A stretch of 64,000 nt of DNA, from positions 434,001 to 498,000 of the forward strand of contig CBDCBA010000024.1 of NCBI GenBank assembly GCA_965214125.1, read 5' to 3'. A program made the position numbers and the translations under genes. This DNA is from CBDCBA01 sp965214125. GTDB taxonomy: Bacteria; Planctomycetota; Phycisphaerae; Tepidisphaerales; Tepidisphaeraceae. The notes under the pieces were generated by a model. It was given only the letters and a program-made list of their open reading frames with translations. It was not told the DNA's origin and ran no database searches. Shown here piece by piece: positions 1-11,693 of this stretch. How positions within the stretch are numbered: the stretch's first letter is position 1; every line of letters starts with the position of its first letter.

Positions 1-2682
1 CATCATAAAGCCGGGCCAGATCGTGCCGGCGTCGATGATGCCGCTGGCGACGGCGCCCTCCTTGGGCTCGTCCTCGGCGAGATCGAACAGCATGATGTTC
101 GAGAGGCCGGCGTCGGTCGCGCGGACGTAGAGGAGCTGGTTCTTGTCGTTCACCGCCAGATTGGTGAACTGGCCGGCGTCGATGGGGAGCATCATGGCGC
201 GCTGCTCGAAGCCCTCGAGCTCGATCTCGACCGGGTCGACGTCGCCGGGGCTGGTTGAACTCGCCTTGGCGGCGTCGGCGGCCTCGTCGGCGGAGATGTC
301 GCCGCTCCGGCTGGCCGACCACGTGCCGTCGACGACCGCCTGGCCGTTCATGGTGGCGGCCCAGGTGCCGGTGATCTCCTCGCCCGCGAGGCTGCCGGTC
401 ATCTCCACGACCACCGGCCCTTGGCTGGTGGTGGCGGTGATCGTGCCGTCGCTGAAGCTGACCGAGTCGAAGTCGCTCGTCTCGCCGTCGCTGGTGGAGC
501 TGCCGCCGAAGGTGCCGTCGGCGTAGGCGTAGACGGTCATGTCGAACGGCGCCGGGTCGGGCGCGCCCATCGCCCCGAGGCCGCGCAGCTCGCCGGACCA
601 CTTGCCGTGGATGGGCGAGTCGGTGTCGAACGCGGGGCCGGCCTCTTCCTCGTCGGCGTCCTCGGCGTCATCAGCCTCGGCGTCCTCCGCGTCATCGGCC
701 CCATCCGCCGGCTGGGTGGCGGGGTTGGTCGACGGCTGAATGGTGGCGTCCTCCGACTCTTCCTCTTCTGCTTCGTGCTCCTCGACGGCCTCCTCGTCGA
801 GCTCGGGGAGCATCGGATTCTCCACGTCCGCCCGCAGCGGCACGGCGACGATGCGATCGAGGTCCGTGTAGACGAACGTCGTGCCGGCCTGCTCGTAGCT
901 CGGGCCGCTGAAGTCGATCGAGGTGACGAAGTAGAGGTAGTCTCCCTCGCGGTCGAACGCCGGGTAGCCGGCGCTGAAGAAGTCGCTCGTCACCTGCGTC
1001 GGCTGCGCATCATCGGCGGCGGTGTCGTAGATGTAGATGGCGTTCGTGTACGCCTCCTCGCCGCCGCGGTGGTAGGCGATCCAGCGCGAGTCGGGCGACC
1101 AGCTCAGGGGTACTTGGCCGGCAAAGGGGTCGGTGTCGATCACCTCGACGCTCGTCGGCTCCGGCGGCGCGGCGCCGGGGTCGAGCGCGGGCGCCGACGC
1201 GGGCTGCGTGGCGGCGTCGCCCTCATCCGCTTCGTCGTCGCCCTCGGCTTCGGGCTGTGCGAAGTCGAGCAGGTAGATCTTGCCGGTCTGGTCCTGGACG
1301 ACGTACTTGGTCGAGTCGGGCGACCACTGGCCGGTGTAGAAGAAGGAGCCGGTTTGATCGGTTAGCTGCGTTGCCTCGGTCACGCCGGCCGGGGCGTCGG
1401 CGGCGCGCAGGTAGAGGTTGTACTCGCCGCCGGCGTCGCTGCTGTAGACGACCCAGCGCCCGTCGGGGCTCCACGCCGGGTGGCGCTCGGCGGCGCCGGG
1501 CGTGTCAGTCAGCGGCCGGGCGAAGCCGGTTTCGGCAGGCAGGCTGAAAAGATCACCGCGCCCCTCGGCCAGCACGCGCGCGCCGGTCGGGCCGATGTTG
1601 CCGCTGCCGATGTACTCGGCGGCGTCAATCGTGCGCTCGCGCAGGTTCGGCGTGGCACCGGGGATCTGCACCTCGACCGCCACGGCCTCGGCGTCATCCG
1701 CCAGGCTCAGCAGCATCAGGTCGCTGCCGTGCTGGAAGATGATTTCCCCCTCGTCATCGGCGCCGGGGCCCATGCTGGGGAACTTGACGTCCCAGTCCGT
1801 GAAGTTCGTGAGGCGCGTCGACTCGCCGGTCTCGGGGTCGTGGACCCACAGGTTGAGCCGGCCGCTGTCGTTGGCGTCGTCGACGCGGTCGCTCAGGTAG
1901 TAGAGCTTGCCGCCGAAGAGCATCGGGGCGGTGTCGGTTCCCTCCCACTCGGTGGCGTTGGTGGCTTCTTTGGAGTCGAGGTCGAACATCCAGATGTCGG
2001 TCGCCATGCCGCCGCGGTAGCGCTTCCAGGTGCGGAAGTCGCGCGAGTGTGGCGTGTAGGCGAGGGTCTTGCCGTCTTCGCCGAGGCTGGCGGAGGCGCC
2101 GTAGGGAACGGGCAGCTCCTCGGGGACGCTCGGGTCGTCGAGGTCGAGGAGGTAGAGCTGGCTGGTGGTGATCGGCCGGGGGTTGCCGCTGCTAAGGCCG
2201 GCGCTGAAGAGAAGCTTGCCGTCGCCGGCCCAGTCCTGGAGGGTTTCGTTGGCCGGGTGGTAGGTCAGTCGCTCGGCGAGGCCGCCGAAGCTGTCGATGA
2301 GGTAGAGGTCGCGGTCGCCGTCGTAGTTGCCGACAAAGGCAATGCTTTGGCCGTCGGGGCTGAACTTGGGGAACATCTCCTGGCCGGGCGGGCTGGCCAG
2401 CGGCCGGGCAACGCCGCCGTCACGCTCGACGGTCCAGAGATCGCCGCCGTAACTGAAGACGATGCGATCCTTCGAGACGTCGGGGTAGCGGAGCATCGCG
2501 CCGTGGGGCTCAACGCGGTTGCCGCCGGGGCGGGCGGCCTTATTCTCGGCGTTGTCGGCATCGTCCTGCGCGGCGGCGAATCCGGCGGAGGCGAGCAGCG
2601 CGACGGCCACGGCGGTTGCGGCGCGGCGAAGCGAGACGGAGGCTGAGGTGGATCGGGGAACGGGTCGGGCGGGTGGAATCAT
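1..2682 (-). CDS. Tricorn-type protease, N-terminal part (3' end outside window)
   Basis: The reading frame is open from an ATG at 2682 to the window edge (894 codons, no stop), so the protein is cut at its C-terminus. A signal-like N-terminus (residues about 14-35, ending AGFAAAQD) is followed by WD40/PD40-type beta-propeller repeats such as FSPDGQSIAFVG. This is the arrangement of the tricorn protease family, whose PDZ and S41-like serine protease domains would lie beyond position 1. Residues about 635-800 hold an acidic Asp/Glu/Ala-rich linker and then a compact Gly/Thr/Trp-rich segment (GKWSGEL to GTWSASRSGD) that I do not associate with tricorn proteins. Tricorn enzymes degrade peptides downstream of ATP-dependent proteases. 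Here the signal peptide suggests action outside the cytoplasm. The family call is firm, but the catalytic residues cannot be seen. Confidence 0.85.
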   Translation of the reverse strand, partial: MIPPARPVPRSTSASVSLRRAATAVAVALLASAGFAAAQDDADNAENKAARPGGNRVEPHGAMLRYPDVSKDRIVFSYGGDLWTVERDGGVARPLASPPGQEMFPKFSPDGQSIAFVGNYDGDRDLYLIDSFGGLAERLTYHPANETLQDWAGDGKLLFSAGLSSGNPRPITTSQLYLLDLDDPSVPEELPVPYGASASLGEDGKTLAYTPHSRDFRTWKRYRGGMATDIWMFDLDSKEATNATEWEGTDTAPMLFGGKLYYLSDRVDDANDSGRLNLWVHDPETGESTRLTNFTDWDVKFPSMGPGADDEGEIIFQHGSDLMLLSLADDAEAVAVEVQIPGATPNLRERTIDAAEYIGSGNIGPTGARVLAEGRGDLFSLPAETGFARPLTDTPGAAERHPAWSPDGRWVVYSSDAGGEYNLYLRAADAPAGVTEATQLTDQTGSFFYTGQWSPDSTKYVVQDQTGKIYLLDFAQPEAEGDDEADEGDAATQPASAPALDPGAAPPEPTSVEVIDTDPFAGQVPLSWSPDSRWIAYHRGGEEAYTNAIYIYDTAADDAQPTQVTSDFFSAGYPAFDREGDYLYFVTSIDFSGPSYEQAGTTFVYTDLDRIVAVPLRADVENPMLPELDEEAVEEHEAEEEESEDATIQPSTNPATQPADGADDAEDAEADDAEDADEEEAGPAFDTDSPIHGKWSGELRGLGAMGAPDPAPFDMTVYAYADGTFGGSSTSDGETSDFDSVSFSDGTITATTSQGPVVVEMTGSLAGEEITGTWAATMNGQAVVDGTWSASRSGDISADEAADAAKASSTSPGDVDPVEIELEGFEQRAMMLPIDAGQFTNLAVNDKNQLLYVRATDAGLSNIMLFDLAEDEPKEGAVASGIIDAGTIWPGFMM

Positions 2683-2769
2683 GCGGCAATGGTACGGGAA
2701 TGCGGGCAGGGCGCGCCCGGCGGCGCGTCCGGGCCTTCAGCCACCAGACGGTGCAAAGTTTCGGCCGCC

Positions 2770-4371
2770 CTACCCCTCGGCAGCGGGCGGCTTGCGGTCG
2801 AGGCGCACGCGCGCCAGGAGGCGCGGCGGCACGAGGAGTTGAAGCGCCGCGACGATCGAGGTGCCGAAGGTCAGCAGCGCCACCGGCACGCACACGGCGG
2901 CGGCGGCGGCGAGCAGCACGGCGGCGCCTGTAAGGCTTTCGGGCGCCAGCTCCAGCATCCAGCAGGCTGCGTAGCCGGCGGCGGCAGACGCGAGCAGCGC
3001 CAGCGACGGGGCCGCCATCTCCCGGAGAAGCGGCCGAACGGCGAGGCCGGCGGTTCGGCTGCCCACCACGACGCACGCGGCGGTGCTGAGCATCCGCGCC
3101 AGTGCGACCGCCGCCGCGACGGCGGCCACCACACCGAGGGACGTTGCCTGCCCGGTCCACGTTCCCAGCGCCGCCGCCACCGGCACGGCCACGCCCGTCG
3201 CGAGGAACAACAGCGTGCGACGCCGCCACGCGCCCTTGGCCTCCATCACGGAGTAGAACACGCTGCCCAGCAGCACAAAGTAGCCCGCCAGCGTGATCAG
3301 GACCGCCGCCGGAATGGCCGCGTCGTAGCGGCCCTGCCAGATCACGTGGATCAGCAACGGGCACGTCAGCGCCACCAGCAGCGTCGCGGGCGACATGCAG
3401 GCCGAGATCAGCCGCAGTGCTCGCGTGGTGCCGCGGCGCAGGTGATTGGGGTCTTCATTGCCCTTGACCAGCGCCGGCAGCAACACGCCGTTGAGCCCGT
3501 TCTGGAAGACCGCCATGAGCGGCGTGGTGAACTGGAAGCCGAAGAAGTAGGCGCCCAGCGTTCGGTCGTCGACGAGCAGGCCCAGCACGAAGTAGTCGCC
3601 CGAGAGCACGAGCGAAATGCCGATGCCGCCGGCCATCAGCCAGCGCGCGTCGGCGAGCATCGACCGCGCTTCAGTCCAACTGAACGGCGACAACCGCTCC
3701 GAGCTGCGCCGCGCGACGAGCCGCAGCACCAGCGCTTCGGCGTACAACGAGGCCGTGTGTGCCGTCGCCAGGGCGACCGGACCCGCGCCCAGCGCCGCCA
3801 GGACGATGCCGACGGCCAGCCGGCCGAGCGATCCGGCGACCATCATCTTGGACGTGTCCCGCCAGCGCATGTCGATCGCGAGCTTGCCCCGCTGCGTCAT
3901 GGTGTAGGGCCCGACCAGCAGCGATGCCGCCAGGATGGCCATCATCAGCAGGCTCTCGCCCCGCTGGTGCGGCTCCGCCAGCAACGCCATCGCGAGCATC
4001 ACCAGCCCGGCGATGGCCGCGTTGATCACGCCGCTCACCACGTGCGCCGTGGTCACGATGGCGGAGAACTCCCGCCCGCGCTGGATAATCAGCCGGTGCA
4101 TCGCCCCCTCCCGCACGCTCGACAGCAGCGTGAAGATCGCGAAGACCGCAGCGAAGCGACCGTAATCGCTCTCGACCAGCAGCCACCCGAGCACAACTTG
4201 GTTGCCCAGCGACAGGACCCGCGTCAGCAGCGTCATCGACACCGACCACCGCATGCCCGACGCCGCGCGACCGGCCAGCCCTTCGCGACCGGACGCAGGC
4301 TGCGCCTCTTGCACGGCCGGCTTCTGCTCGGGCGTGGGCGAAGCAGGGGTGGCCGACTCGGGGTGATTCAT
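2770..4371 (-). CDS. Polysaccharide flippase / lipopolysaccharide biosynthesis membrane protein
   Basis: A 533-residue protein with about 12-14 hydrophobic helices. A Pro/Ala-rich cytoplasmic tail (residues 1-27) precedes a conserved-looking block (GMRWSVSMTLLTRVLSLGNQ) typical of the Wzx/MurJ-like polysaccharide transport family (PF01943/PF13440). It probably flips lipid-linked oligosaccharides across the inner membrane. It is divergent from the pyruvyl transferase gene: the two starts are only 11 bp apart if the ATG at 4383 is used, or about 60 bp apart with the GTG at 4431. This pairing supports a role in surface polysaccharide assembly. The substrate cannot be inferred from sequence alone. 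Confidence 0.85.
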   Translation of the reverse strand: MNHPESATPASPTPEQKPAVQEAQPASGREGLAGRAASGMRWSVSMTLLTRVLSLGNQVVLGWLLVESDYGRFAAVFAIFTLLSSVREGAMHRLIIQRGREFSAIVTTAHVVSGVINAAIAGLVMLAMALLAEPHQRGESLLMMAILAASLLVGPYTMTQRGKLAIDMRWRDTSKMMVAGSLGRLAVGIVLAALGAGPVALATAHTASLYAEALVLRLVARRSSERLSPFSWTEARSMLADARWLMAGGIGISLVLSGDYFVLGLLVDDRTLGAYFFGFQFTTPLMAVFQNGLNGVLLPALVKGNEDPNHLRRGTTRALRLISACMSPATLLVALTCPLLIHVIWQGRYDAAIPAAVLITLAGYFVLLGSVFYSVMEAKGAWRRRTLLFLATGVAVPVAAALGTWTGQATSLGVVAAVAAAVALARMLSTAACVVVGSRTAGLAVRPLLREMAAPSLALLASAAAGYAACWMLELAPESLTGAAVLLAAAAAVCVPVALLTFGTSIVAALQLLVPPRLLARVRLDRKPPAAEG

Positions 4372-4382
4372 GCGGGGCGGCT

Positions 4383-5543
4383 ATGCTAGGGGGCAGGCGT
4401 GATTTCGCCCTCGCGTTCCCGCCTCCGACCGTGCCCACCGCCGATGAAGAACCCGCTCGACGCCGCGTCGCGTTGCACGGGTGCTACAACACGCTCAACT
4501 TCGGCGACGTCCTGCTCCTCGATCTGCTGGCCCGCCACGTGGCCGCACGGCCGGACACGCGAGCGTTCAACCCGTGGCCCCCGGCGGCGAAAACGGCCAA
4601 GACCGGCGAACGCGGACTGCTCGGATGCCTGCGCGCCGACGCGGCCGTCTTCGGCGGCGGGGGATATCTGACCGACGCCGGCGGTCGCTCCACGCGGCGC
4701 CTGTCTCGCTACAGCCTGCCGGCGCGCCTGTGGCGTACCACCCGCACGCCCTACTGCATCGTTGGCGCGGGCATCGGCCCGCCGCTGACCGGCCGGGGGG
4801 CCCGCCACGCGGCCACCGTGTTTCGCGGGGCGCGCTACGCAGCCGTCCGCGACGATGCCAGCCGCGCACTGCTCGCAGAGCGAGGCATTGACGTGCGAAA
4901 CGTCGAGGTGACGGCCGACCTGGCGCTCTCGCTGCGGCGCGACGACATCGACCAATCGAATCACGCCGCGGCCGCGACACGCTTGGGAACCGCCCCGCCC
5001 GGCGTGCGGCGGCTGGGCGTTCACCTGGCGGTGGCCGGGCTGACGGCGCAGCTCGTCAACGCCATCGCCGCCGCATTGGCCAAGGGGCTGGCCGGCGATG
5101 CGGACGGGGTCGAGGTGGTCTGGCTTTTCGACCACGGCGACGCGGACGCCCCCGTCGTCGCCGACATCTCGCGACGCCACCTGCCGCGATTTCGCGTGCT
5201 GGGCCGCCAGCCGGTTTGGCCCACGATCGCTTTGCTGTCGGCGCTCGACGGCGTGATCACGACGAAGCTGCACGTTGGCATCGTCGCCTGGGCCGTCGGG
5301 ACACCGCCGTGCGGCTTCTCGGCACACGGCAAGACGCGGCGCTTCTACGAGCAGGTGGGCCGAACCGATCATCACGCGCCCTTTGACCCGTCGCGCCTCG
5401 ACGCGCTGCAGCGCTGGACGCGGCAGTTCGCCATGGACCCGGCGGCGTTCGCGGCCGAGGACGCGATCGCCCGTCGCCACTTGCCTGGGCGAGCGCGGCG
5501 GAACCTGGACCTCGTCGACGCCCTGCTCGACGAAACACGCTAG
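4383..5543 (+). CDS. Polysaccharide pyruvyl transferase family protein
   Basis: The sequence shows HGCYNTLNFGD near residues 32-42, a glycine-rich FGGGGYLTDAGG stretch near 90-102 and a C-terminal TKLHVGIVAW motif. These are the hallmarks of the pyruvyl transferase fold (PF04230, CsaB/WcaK type). Such enzymes move pyruvate from phosphoenolpyruvate to glycan sugars. The first ATG is at 4383, but residues 1-16 look non-conserved. The in-frame GTG at 4431 (VPTADEEPARRR) gives a better spacing from the divergent flippase gene and is my preferred start. Together with the flippase it forms a small glycan module. Confidence 0.85.
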   Translation: MLGGRRDFALAFPPPTVPTADEEPARRRVALHGCYNTLNFGDVLLLDLLARHVAARPDTRAFNPWPPAAKTAKTGERGLLGCLRADAAVFGGGGYLTDAGGRSTRRLSRYSLPARLWRTTRTPYCIVGAGIGPPLTGRGARHAATVFRGARYAAVRDDASRALLAERGIDVRNVEVTADLALSLRRDDIDQSNHAAAATRLGTAPPGVRRLGVHLAVAGLTAQLVNAIAAALAKGLAGDADGVEVVWLFDHGDADAPVVADISRRHLPRFRVLGRQPVWPTIALLSALDGVITTKLHVGIVAWAVGTPPCGFSAHGKTRRFYEQVGRTDHHAPFDPSRLDALQRWTRQFAMDPAAFAAEDAIARRHLPGRARRNLDLVDALLDETR

Positions 5544-5573
5544 GCCGCTGGTCGCGCGGCTTGCGCCCTGCGG

Positions 5574-7136
<1,563 letters not shown>

Positions 7137-7518
7137 AACAACCTTGCGCGGATATACGGCGGGCGGCAACGTGTGGCGGGAGTCTCCGGTCGCCCGCCTC
7201 ACCAGCAAGGGCGGTGCGGGTGGCGCGGTTGGGACTCGTCAGCTACATCGTGCGGGTCGGGCGAGCGGTTGAGGCGGCCGCGACCACTGTGGGGCGGCCG
7301 GGTCGCGGAGGTGGGAAACGCACTCCGCAAGCCGCCCCCAGGCAGCGACAACGGACGAGCGTTCGGCAGGTGCCGGTCCCTTGGCATCGGACCCGTCCCG
7401 CCTTGATCTTAAGGCGACACCGCCGATCTCGCCATCGGGCAGCCGCAATCGGGGTGCCGATAAACCACGGCCTCGCCGCGCTGGCAAACCGGGCAACCTG
7501 TCGGGGCTGGCCCAATCG
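7137..7518. other. Spacer upstream of clpX with a possible zinc-ribbon remnant
   Basis: 382 bp without a gene I can fully support. On the minus strand, positions 7465-7409 read as a Cys-rich frame (CPVCQRGEAVVYRHPDCGCP, then TAA after eight more residues) that resembles a small zinc ribbon. The frame runs back through the end of the upstream SHOCT-like gene without an ATG, GTG or TTG in the last 100 bases, so it may be a remnant or use a rare start such as the ATT at about 7495. The remainder should hold the clpX promoter; I could not pick out a clear -35/-10 pair. Confidence 0.3.
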
Positions 7519-7935
7519 CTACGACTCGGCGTCGCGGATCAAATCCAGGTTCTTCACGTGCGGCGCATCCGGCGGCGGACGGTCGGGATCGCCCTTGGCC
7601 TCGGCCTCCTTCGCCAGCGTCCGCCGCGCGCCCGCCACGATCCGCTCGCGGGCACGCTCGTACTCCTCGTCGCTGATCTCCCCCGAATCGCGCATCCGCC
7701 GCAAATCGCCCACGGCGAAACCGCCCGTGGCCACATCCGGCGCCATCTCGGGGGCGTTGCGGTGGTCGAACCGCTTTTTGACCCAAAGCGACAGCAGCAA
7801 CAGCACAACGGCCGCGATAATGACCAGCAGCACCCAGCCCGTCGCGCTCATCAGTTGCCCGAGCCGATCTGCATTGCGGGCCGCGTCGGAGCCGATTGGT
7901 GCGGACGCCAGGAACAGGTGCATCACGATGCCCAT
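7519..7935 (-). CDS. Small membrane protein with SHOCT-like C-terminus
   Basis: 138 residues with one strong transmembrane helix (about residues 31-50, TGWVLLVIIAAVVLLLLSLW). A charged cytoplasmic segment follows, ending in a SHOCT-like helical motif (DLRRMRDSGEISDEEYERAR, about 77-96). SHOCT modules are short oligomerisation or tethering motifs found at protein ends. The gene starts one base after the stop codon of the upstream epimerase gene, so the two are probably co-translated. MHLF at residue 5 is an alternative start. Function unknown. Confidence 0.75.
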   Translation of the reverse strand: MGIVMHLFLASAPIGSDAARNADRLGQLMSATGWVLLVIIAAVVLLLLSLWVKKRFDHRNAPEMAPDVATGGFAVGDLRRMRDSGEISDEEYERARERIVAGARRTLAKEAEAKGDPDRPPPDAPHVKNLDLIRDAES

Positions 7936-7936
7936 C

Positions 7937-8839
7937 CTACCCGGCGACCGCGGCCGGCGTCAGCGCCGGGTGTTCGAACGCAAAGCCAAGCTCTTCCAGC
8001 CGACGCGGCACCGCCCGCTGCCCGAACAACGCCACCTCGTCGGGCACCCCCGCGACCGAGCGGCCCAGCCGGATGCCCCACGCCGGCGCGGGCAGGCCGA
8101 TCGGCATCTTCGCCTGCTCGCGGGCGAACTTCATCACGTCGGCGTTGCGTTCGATGCCGGGCGACACGGCGTTCAGCACGCCGGTCACGCGCTCGTCTTC
8201 CAGGGCGAAGCGAACGACGCGCGCCAGATCATCGGCGGCGATCCACGGCACCCACTGCCGGCCATCGCCCGCGCGGCCGCCCAGGCCGAAGCGAGCCAGC
8301 CGCCTCAGCACCGGCCAGGCGCCCGCGTTCGCCTCGAACACGACGCCGATCCGCACGACCACCTGCCGCACGCCCGGCAACGCCACGTCGGCGGCGACCT
8401 CCCACGCCCGGCAGATGCCCGCCAGCACGCCTTCGCCCGGCGACGCCGAGGCGTCGAGCCGCTCGTCCCCCCGGTCGCCGTAGTACCCCACGGCCGACGC
8501 CTGCACCCACGCGTCGGGCGGCGTCGCCGTCTCCCGCATGGCCGCGACAACCTTCCCGACGCTTTCGACGCGCGATTGCTCGATGATCTTCAACGACCTG
8601 GCCGTCCACCGCTGGGCGACGGGTGCGCCGGCGAGGTTGACGACGCCCGCCGCCCCGTCGAGCGCTTCGGCCAATGCTTCCCACGCAACCGCCCGGCCGG
8701 GGCCGTCGTAGCCGGCGGGGGATCGGCTGACGATGACCACCTCGCGGTCGTCGGCCGCGAGCGACCGGGCCAGCCGCTGGCCGATCGCCCCGCTGCCGCC
8801 GCAGAGCACGATTCGTCGATAAGGCTGGGAATCCGGCAC
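7937..8839 (-). CDS. TIGR01777 family NAD-dependent epimerase/oxidoreductase (YfcH-like)
   Basis: 300 residues with an N-terminal Rossmann signature (IVLCGGSGAIGQRLARSL), the family's VNLAGAPVAQRWT block, QASAVGYYGDRGDE around the active-site Tyr, and the C-terminal DUF1731-like segment (GIRLGRSVAGVPDEVALFGQRAVPRRLEELGF). These match the TIGR01777 short-chain dehydrogenase-like family. Its members are widespread, usually cytosolic and without an agreed substrate. It is immediately followed by the SHOCT-like membrane gene. The family assignment is confident but the reaction is unknown. Confidence 0.93.
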   Translation of the reverse strand: MPDSQPYRRIVLCGGSGAIGQRLARSLAADDREVVIVSRSPAGYDGPGRAVAWEALAEALDGAAGVVNLAGAPVAQRWTARSLKIIEQSRVESVGKVVAAMRETATPPDAWVQASAVGYYGDRGDERLDASASPGEGVLAGICRAWEVAADVALPGVRQVVVRIGVVFEANAGAWPVLRRLARFGLGGRAGDGRQWVPWIAADDLARVVRFALEDERVTGVLNAVSPGIERNADVMKFAREQAKMPIGLPAPAWGIRLGRSVAGVPDEVALFGQRAVPRRLEELGFAFEHPALTPAAVAG

Positions 8840-8922
8840 GCCGCCACGCTACGCAAGGTGCGGCGTGAACTGGATCGGCATCCTCTCTAGCCGCGACCCA
8901 ACGAGTTGCGGCTATGCCGACG

Positions 8923-9816
8923 TCACGCGCGGCGTTGCACGGCGAAGCGGGCGAGGGCGGCCATGCCGTCGGGGTGGGGCAGCGGGGACAAGGCCGCGAC
9001 GGCGGCGTCGGACTCGGCTTGGGCGAGGCGGCGGCTCTCCTCCACGCCCAGCAGCGCCGGGTACGTGTTTTTGCCGGCGGCGGCGTCCTTCTGCGTCGCC
9101 TTGCCCATTGCCTCGGCACTCGACTCGACGTCGAGCAGGTCGTCGGCGATCTGAAACGCCAGCCCGAGGTGGCGGCCGTAGGCGCGAAGGGCGTCGACCA
9201 GCGCCGCGTCCGCCTGCGCCGCGAGACCGCCCAGTACGCAGGCGGCCGTCAGCAAAGCGGCCGTCTTGCGGGCGTGGATCTCCTGCAAAGCGGCGAGGTC
9301 GAGCGACTGGTGTTCGCCGGCGATGTCGAGCATCTGCCCGCCGATCATGCCGGCCGGACCAGCCGCGCGGGCGAGCTCGGCGACGGTCGCGATTGCCACG
9401 CTCGGCGGATTGGCGAGGGCGAGCAGCTCGAAGGCGAGCGTGGTCATCGCGTCGCCGGCGAGAATCGCCGTCGCCTCGCCGAACTGCTTGTGGTTGGTTG
9501 GCACGCCGCGGCGCAGGTCGTCGTCATCCATGGCGGGCAGGTCGTCGTGGACGAGGCTGAAGGTGTGGATCAGCTCGACCGCTCCCGCCGCGGGCAAGGC
9601 CAAGTCGGGATTGCCGCCGCACGCGAGGCAGGCCTCGATCGCCAGCGCCGGCCGCAGGCGCTTGCCGCCGGCGAGCAGCGAGTAGGTCACCGCGTCGACC
9701 AAACTCGCGGGCGCGTCGGCAAAGCCGCAGATGGCCGGCAGGCTCTCGCGCAGGAACGCCTCGACCCGCGCCGCGTGGCGCGCCAGCAGCGCGCGGGGGT
9801 CTGGCGACCGGTTCAC
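8923..9816 (-). CDS. ispA: Polyprenyl (farnesyl/geranylgeranyl) diphosphate synthase
   Basis: Condenses isopentenyl diphosphate with allylic diphosphates. The 297-residue frame has the first aspartate-rich motif DDLPAMDDDDLRRG and the second motif FQIADDLLD, plus the GGKRLRP substrate loop. The start is a GTG at 9814-9816 that overlaps the stop of xseB by four bases (GTGA), the usual sign of translational coupling. The same frame runs open far upstream antisense to egtB, but that extension is a shadow. xseB-ispA is a common arrangement, often followed by dxs. Here dxs is 48 kb away. Confidence 0.95.
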   Translation of the reverse strand: MNRSPDPRALLARHAARVEAFLRESLPAICGFADAPASLVDAVTYSLLAGGKRLRPALAIEACLACGGNPDLALPAAGAVELIHTFSLVHDDLPAMDDDDLRRGVPTNHKQFGEATAILAGDAMTTLAFELLALANPPSVAIATVAELARAAGPAGMIGGQMLDIAGEHQSLDLAALQEIHARKTAALLTAACVLGGLAAQADAALVDALRAYGRHLGLAFQIADDLLDVESSAEAMGKATQKDAAAGKNTYPALLGVEESRRLAQAESDAAVAALSPLPHPDGMAALARFAVQRRA

Positions 9817-10085
9817 GTTCCGCTCTCCGCGCCGCCATCGGCGTGCATCGGCGAGGCCCCAAGCTTGCCGTCGTCGCCGCGCGTCAGGCGCTCGATCTGC
9901 TGCTCGGCGGCGTTGAGACGACTTTGGCAGAAGTCGCGCAGGAAGATGCCGCGCTCGTACAGGCTCAGCGACTCGTCGAGCGGCACGTCGTCGCGCTCCA
10001 TGCGGGCGGTGAGCTCCTCGAGCTCGTTCAGCGCCGCCTCGAAGGACTCGGGCTCGGGTTGCTTCGCTCCGCCGCGCTTGGCCAT
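9813..10085 (-). CDS. xseB: Exodeoxyribonuclease VII small subunit
   Basis: 90 residues with the typical XseB helix pair (FEAALNELEELTARMERDDV then LDESLSLYERG). It pairs with the XseA large subunit to degrade single-stranded DNA into oligonucleotides. xseA is not adjacent in this window. The length is normal, with a short charged N-terminus (MAKRGGAKQPEPE) and a disordered C-terminal tail of about 20 residues. The stop codon overlaps the GTG start of ispA, so expression of the two should be coupled. Confidence 0.94.
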   Translation of the reverse strand: MAKRGGAKQPEPESFEAALNELEELTARMERDDVPLDESLSLYERGIFLRDFCQSRLNAAEQQIERLTRGDDGKLGASPMHADGGAESGT

Positions 10086-10176
10086 GGCGGACGATAGGGG
10101 CCGTTTCAGAAAATGCGGCGTGGCTTGGCGCGCTTTTCCCGTGCGGGCACCGCCGCCGGCGTGGTAATTTGGGCGA

Positions 10177-11523
<1,347 letters not shown>

Positions 11524-11537
11524 CCATCCCGCCCCGA

Positions 11538-11668
11538 CCAGAGATCGCAAAGACTAAAAGGAGCAAAGAGAGAGGCAAAGAGCAGAAAGCGATTGGGAGA
11601 AACGGCATCAAGCTAACTCTTCCGCTTTGCTTCTCTCTTTGCCCCTTTTAGCCTTTGCGATCTCTGGT
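11538..11668. repeat. Long imperfect inverted repeat between egtB and egtD
   Basis: Left arm from 11538 (CCAGAGATCGCAAAG) and right arm ending at 11668 (CTTTGCGATCTCTGG) pair over about 45 bases with about three mismatches, around a roughly 45-60 base centre. The arms are A-rich (GCAAAGA, CTAAAAGG) and contrast with the GC-rich genes. It lies between two genes of one pathway and has no clean T-run, so it may be a mobile palindrome or a readthrough attenuator rather than a classical terminator. Confidence 0.85.
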
Positions 11669-11693
11669 TTCGGCCTGATCCTCCTGGCTCGAT

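Noticed and set aside
2689..4389. Long open frame (566 codons) on the + strand, antisense to the flippase gene
   Set aside because: Its protein is Arg/His/Gln-rich without any motif, while the opposite strand encodes a clear membrane protein. A typical GC-driven antisense frame.
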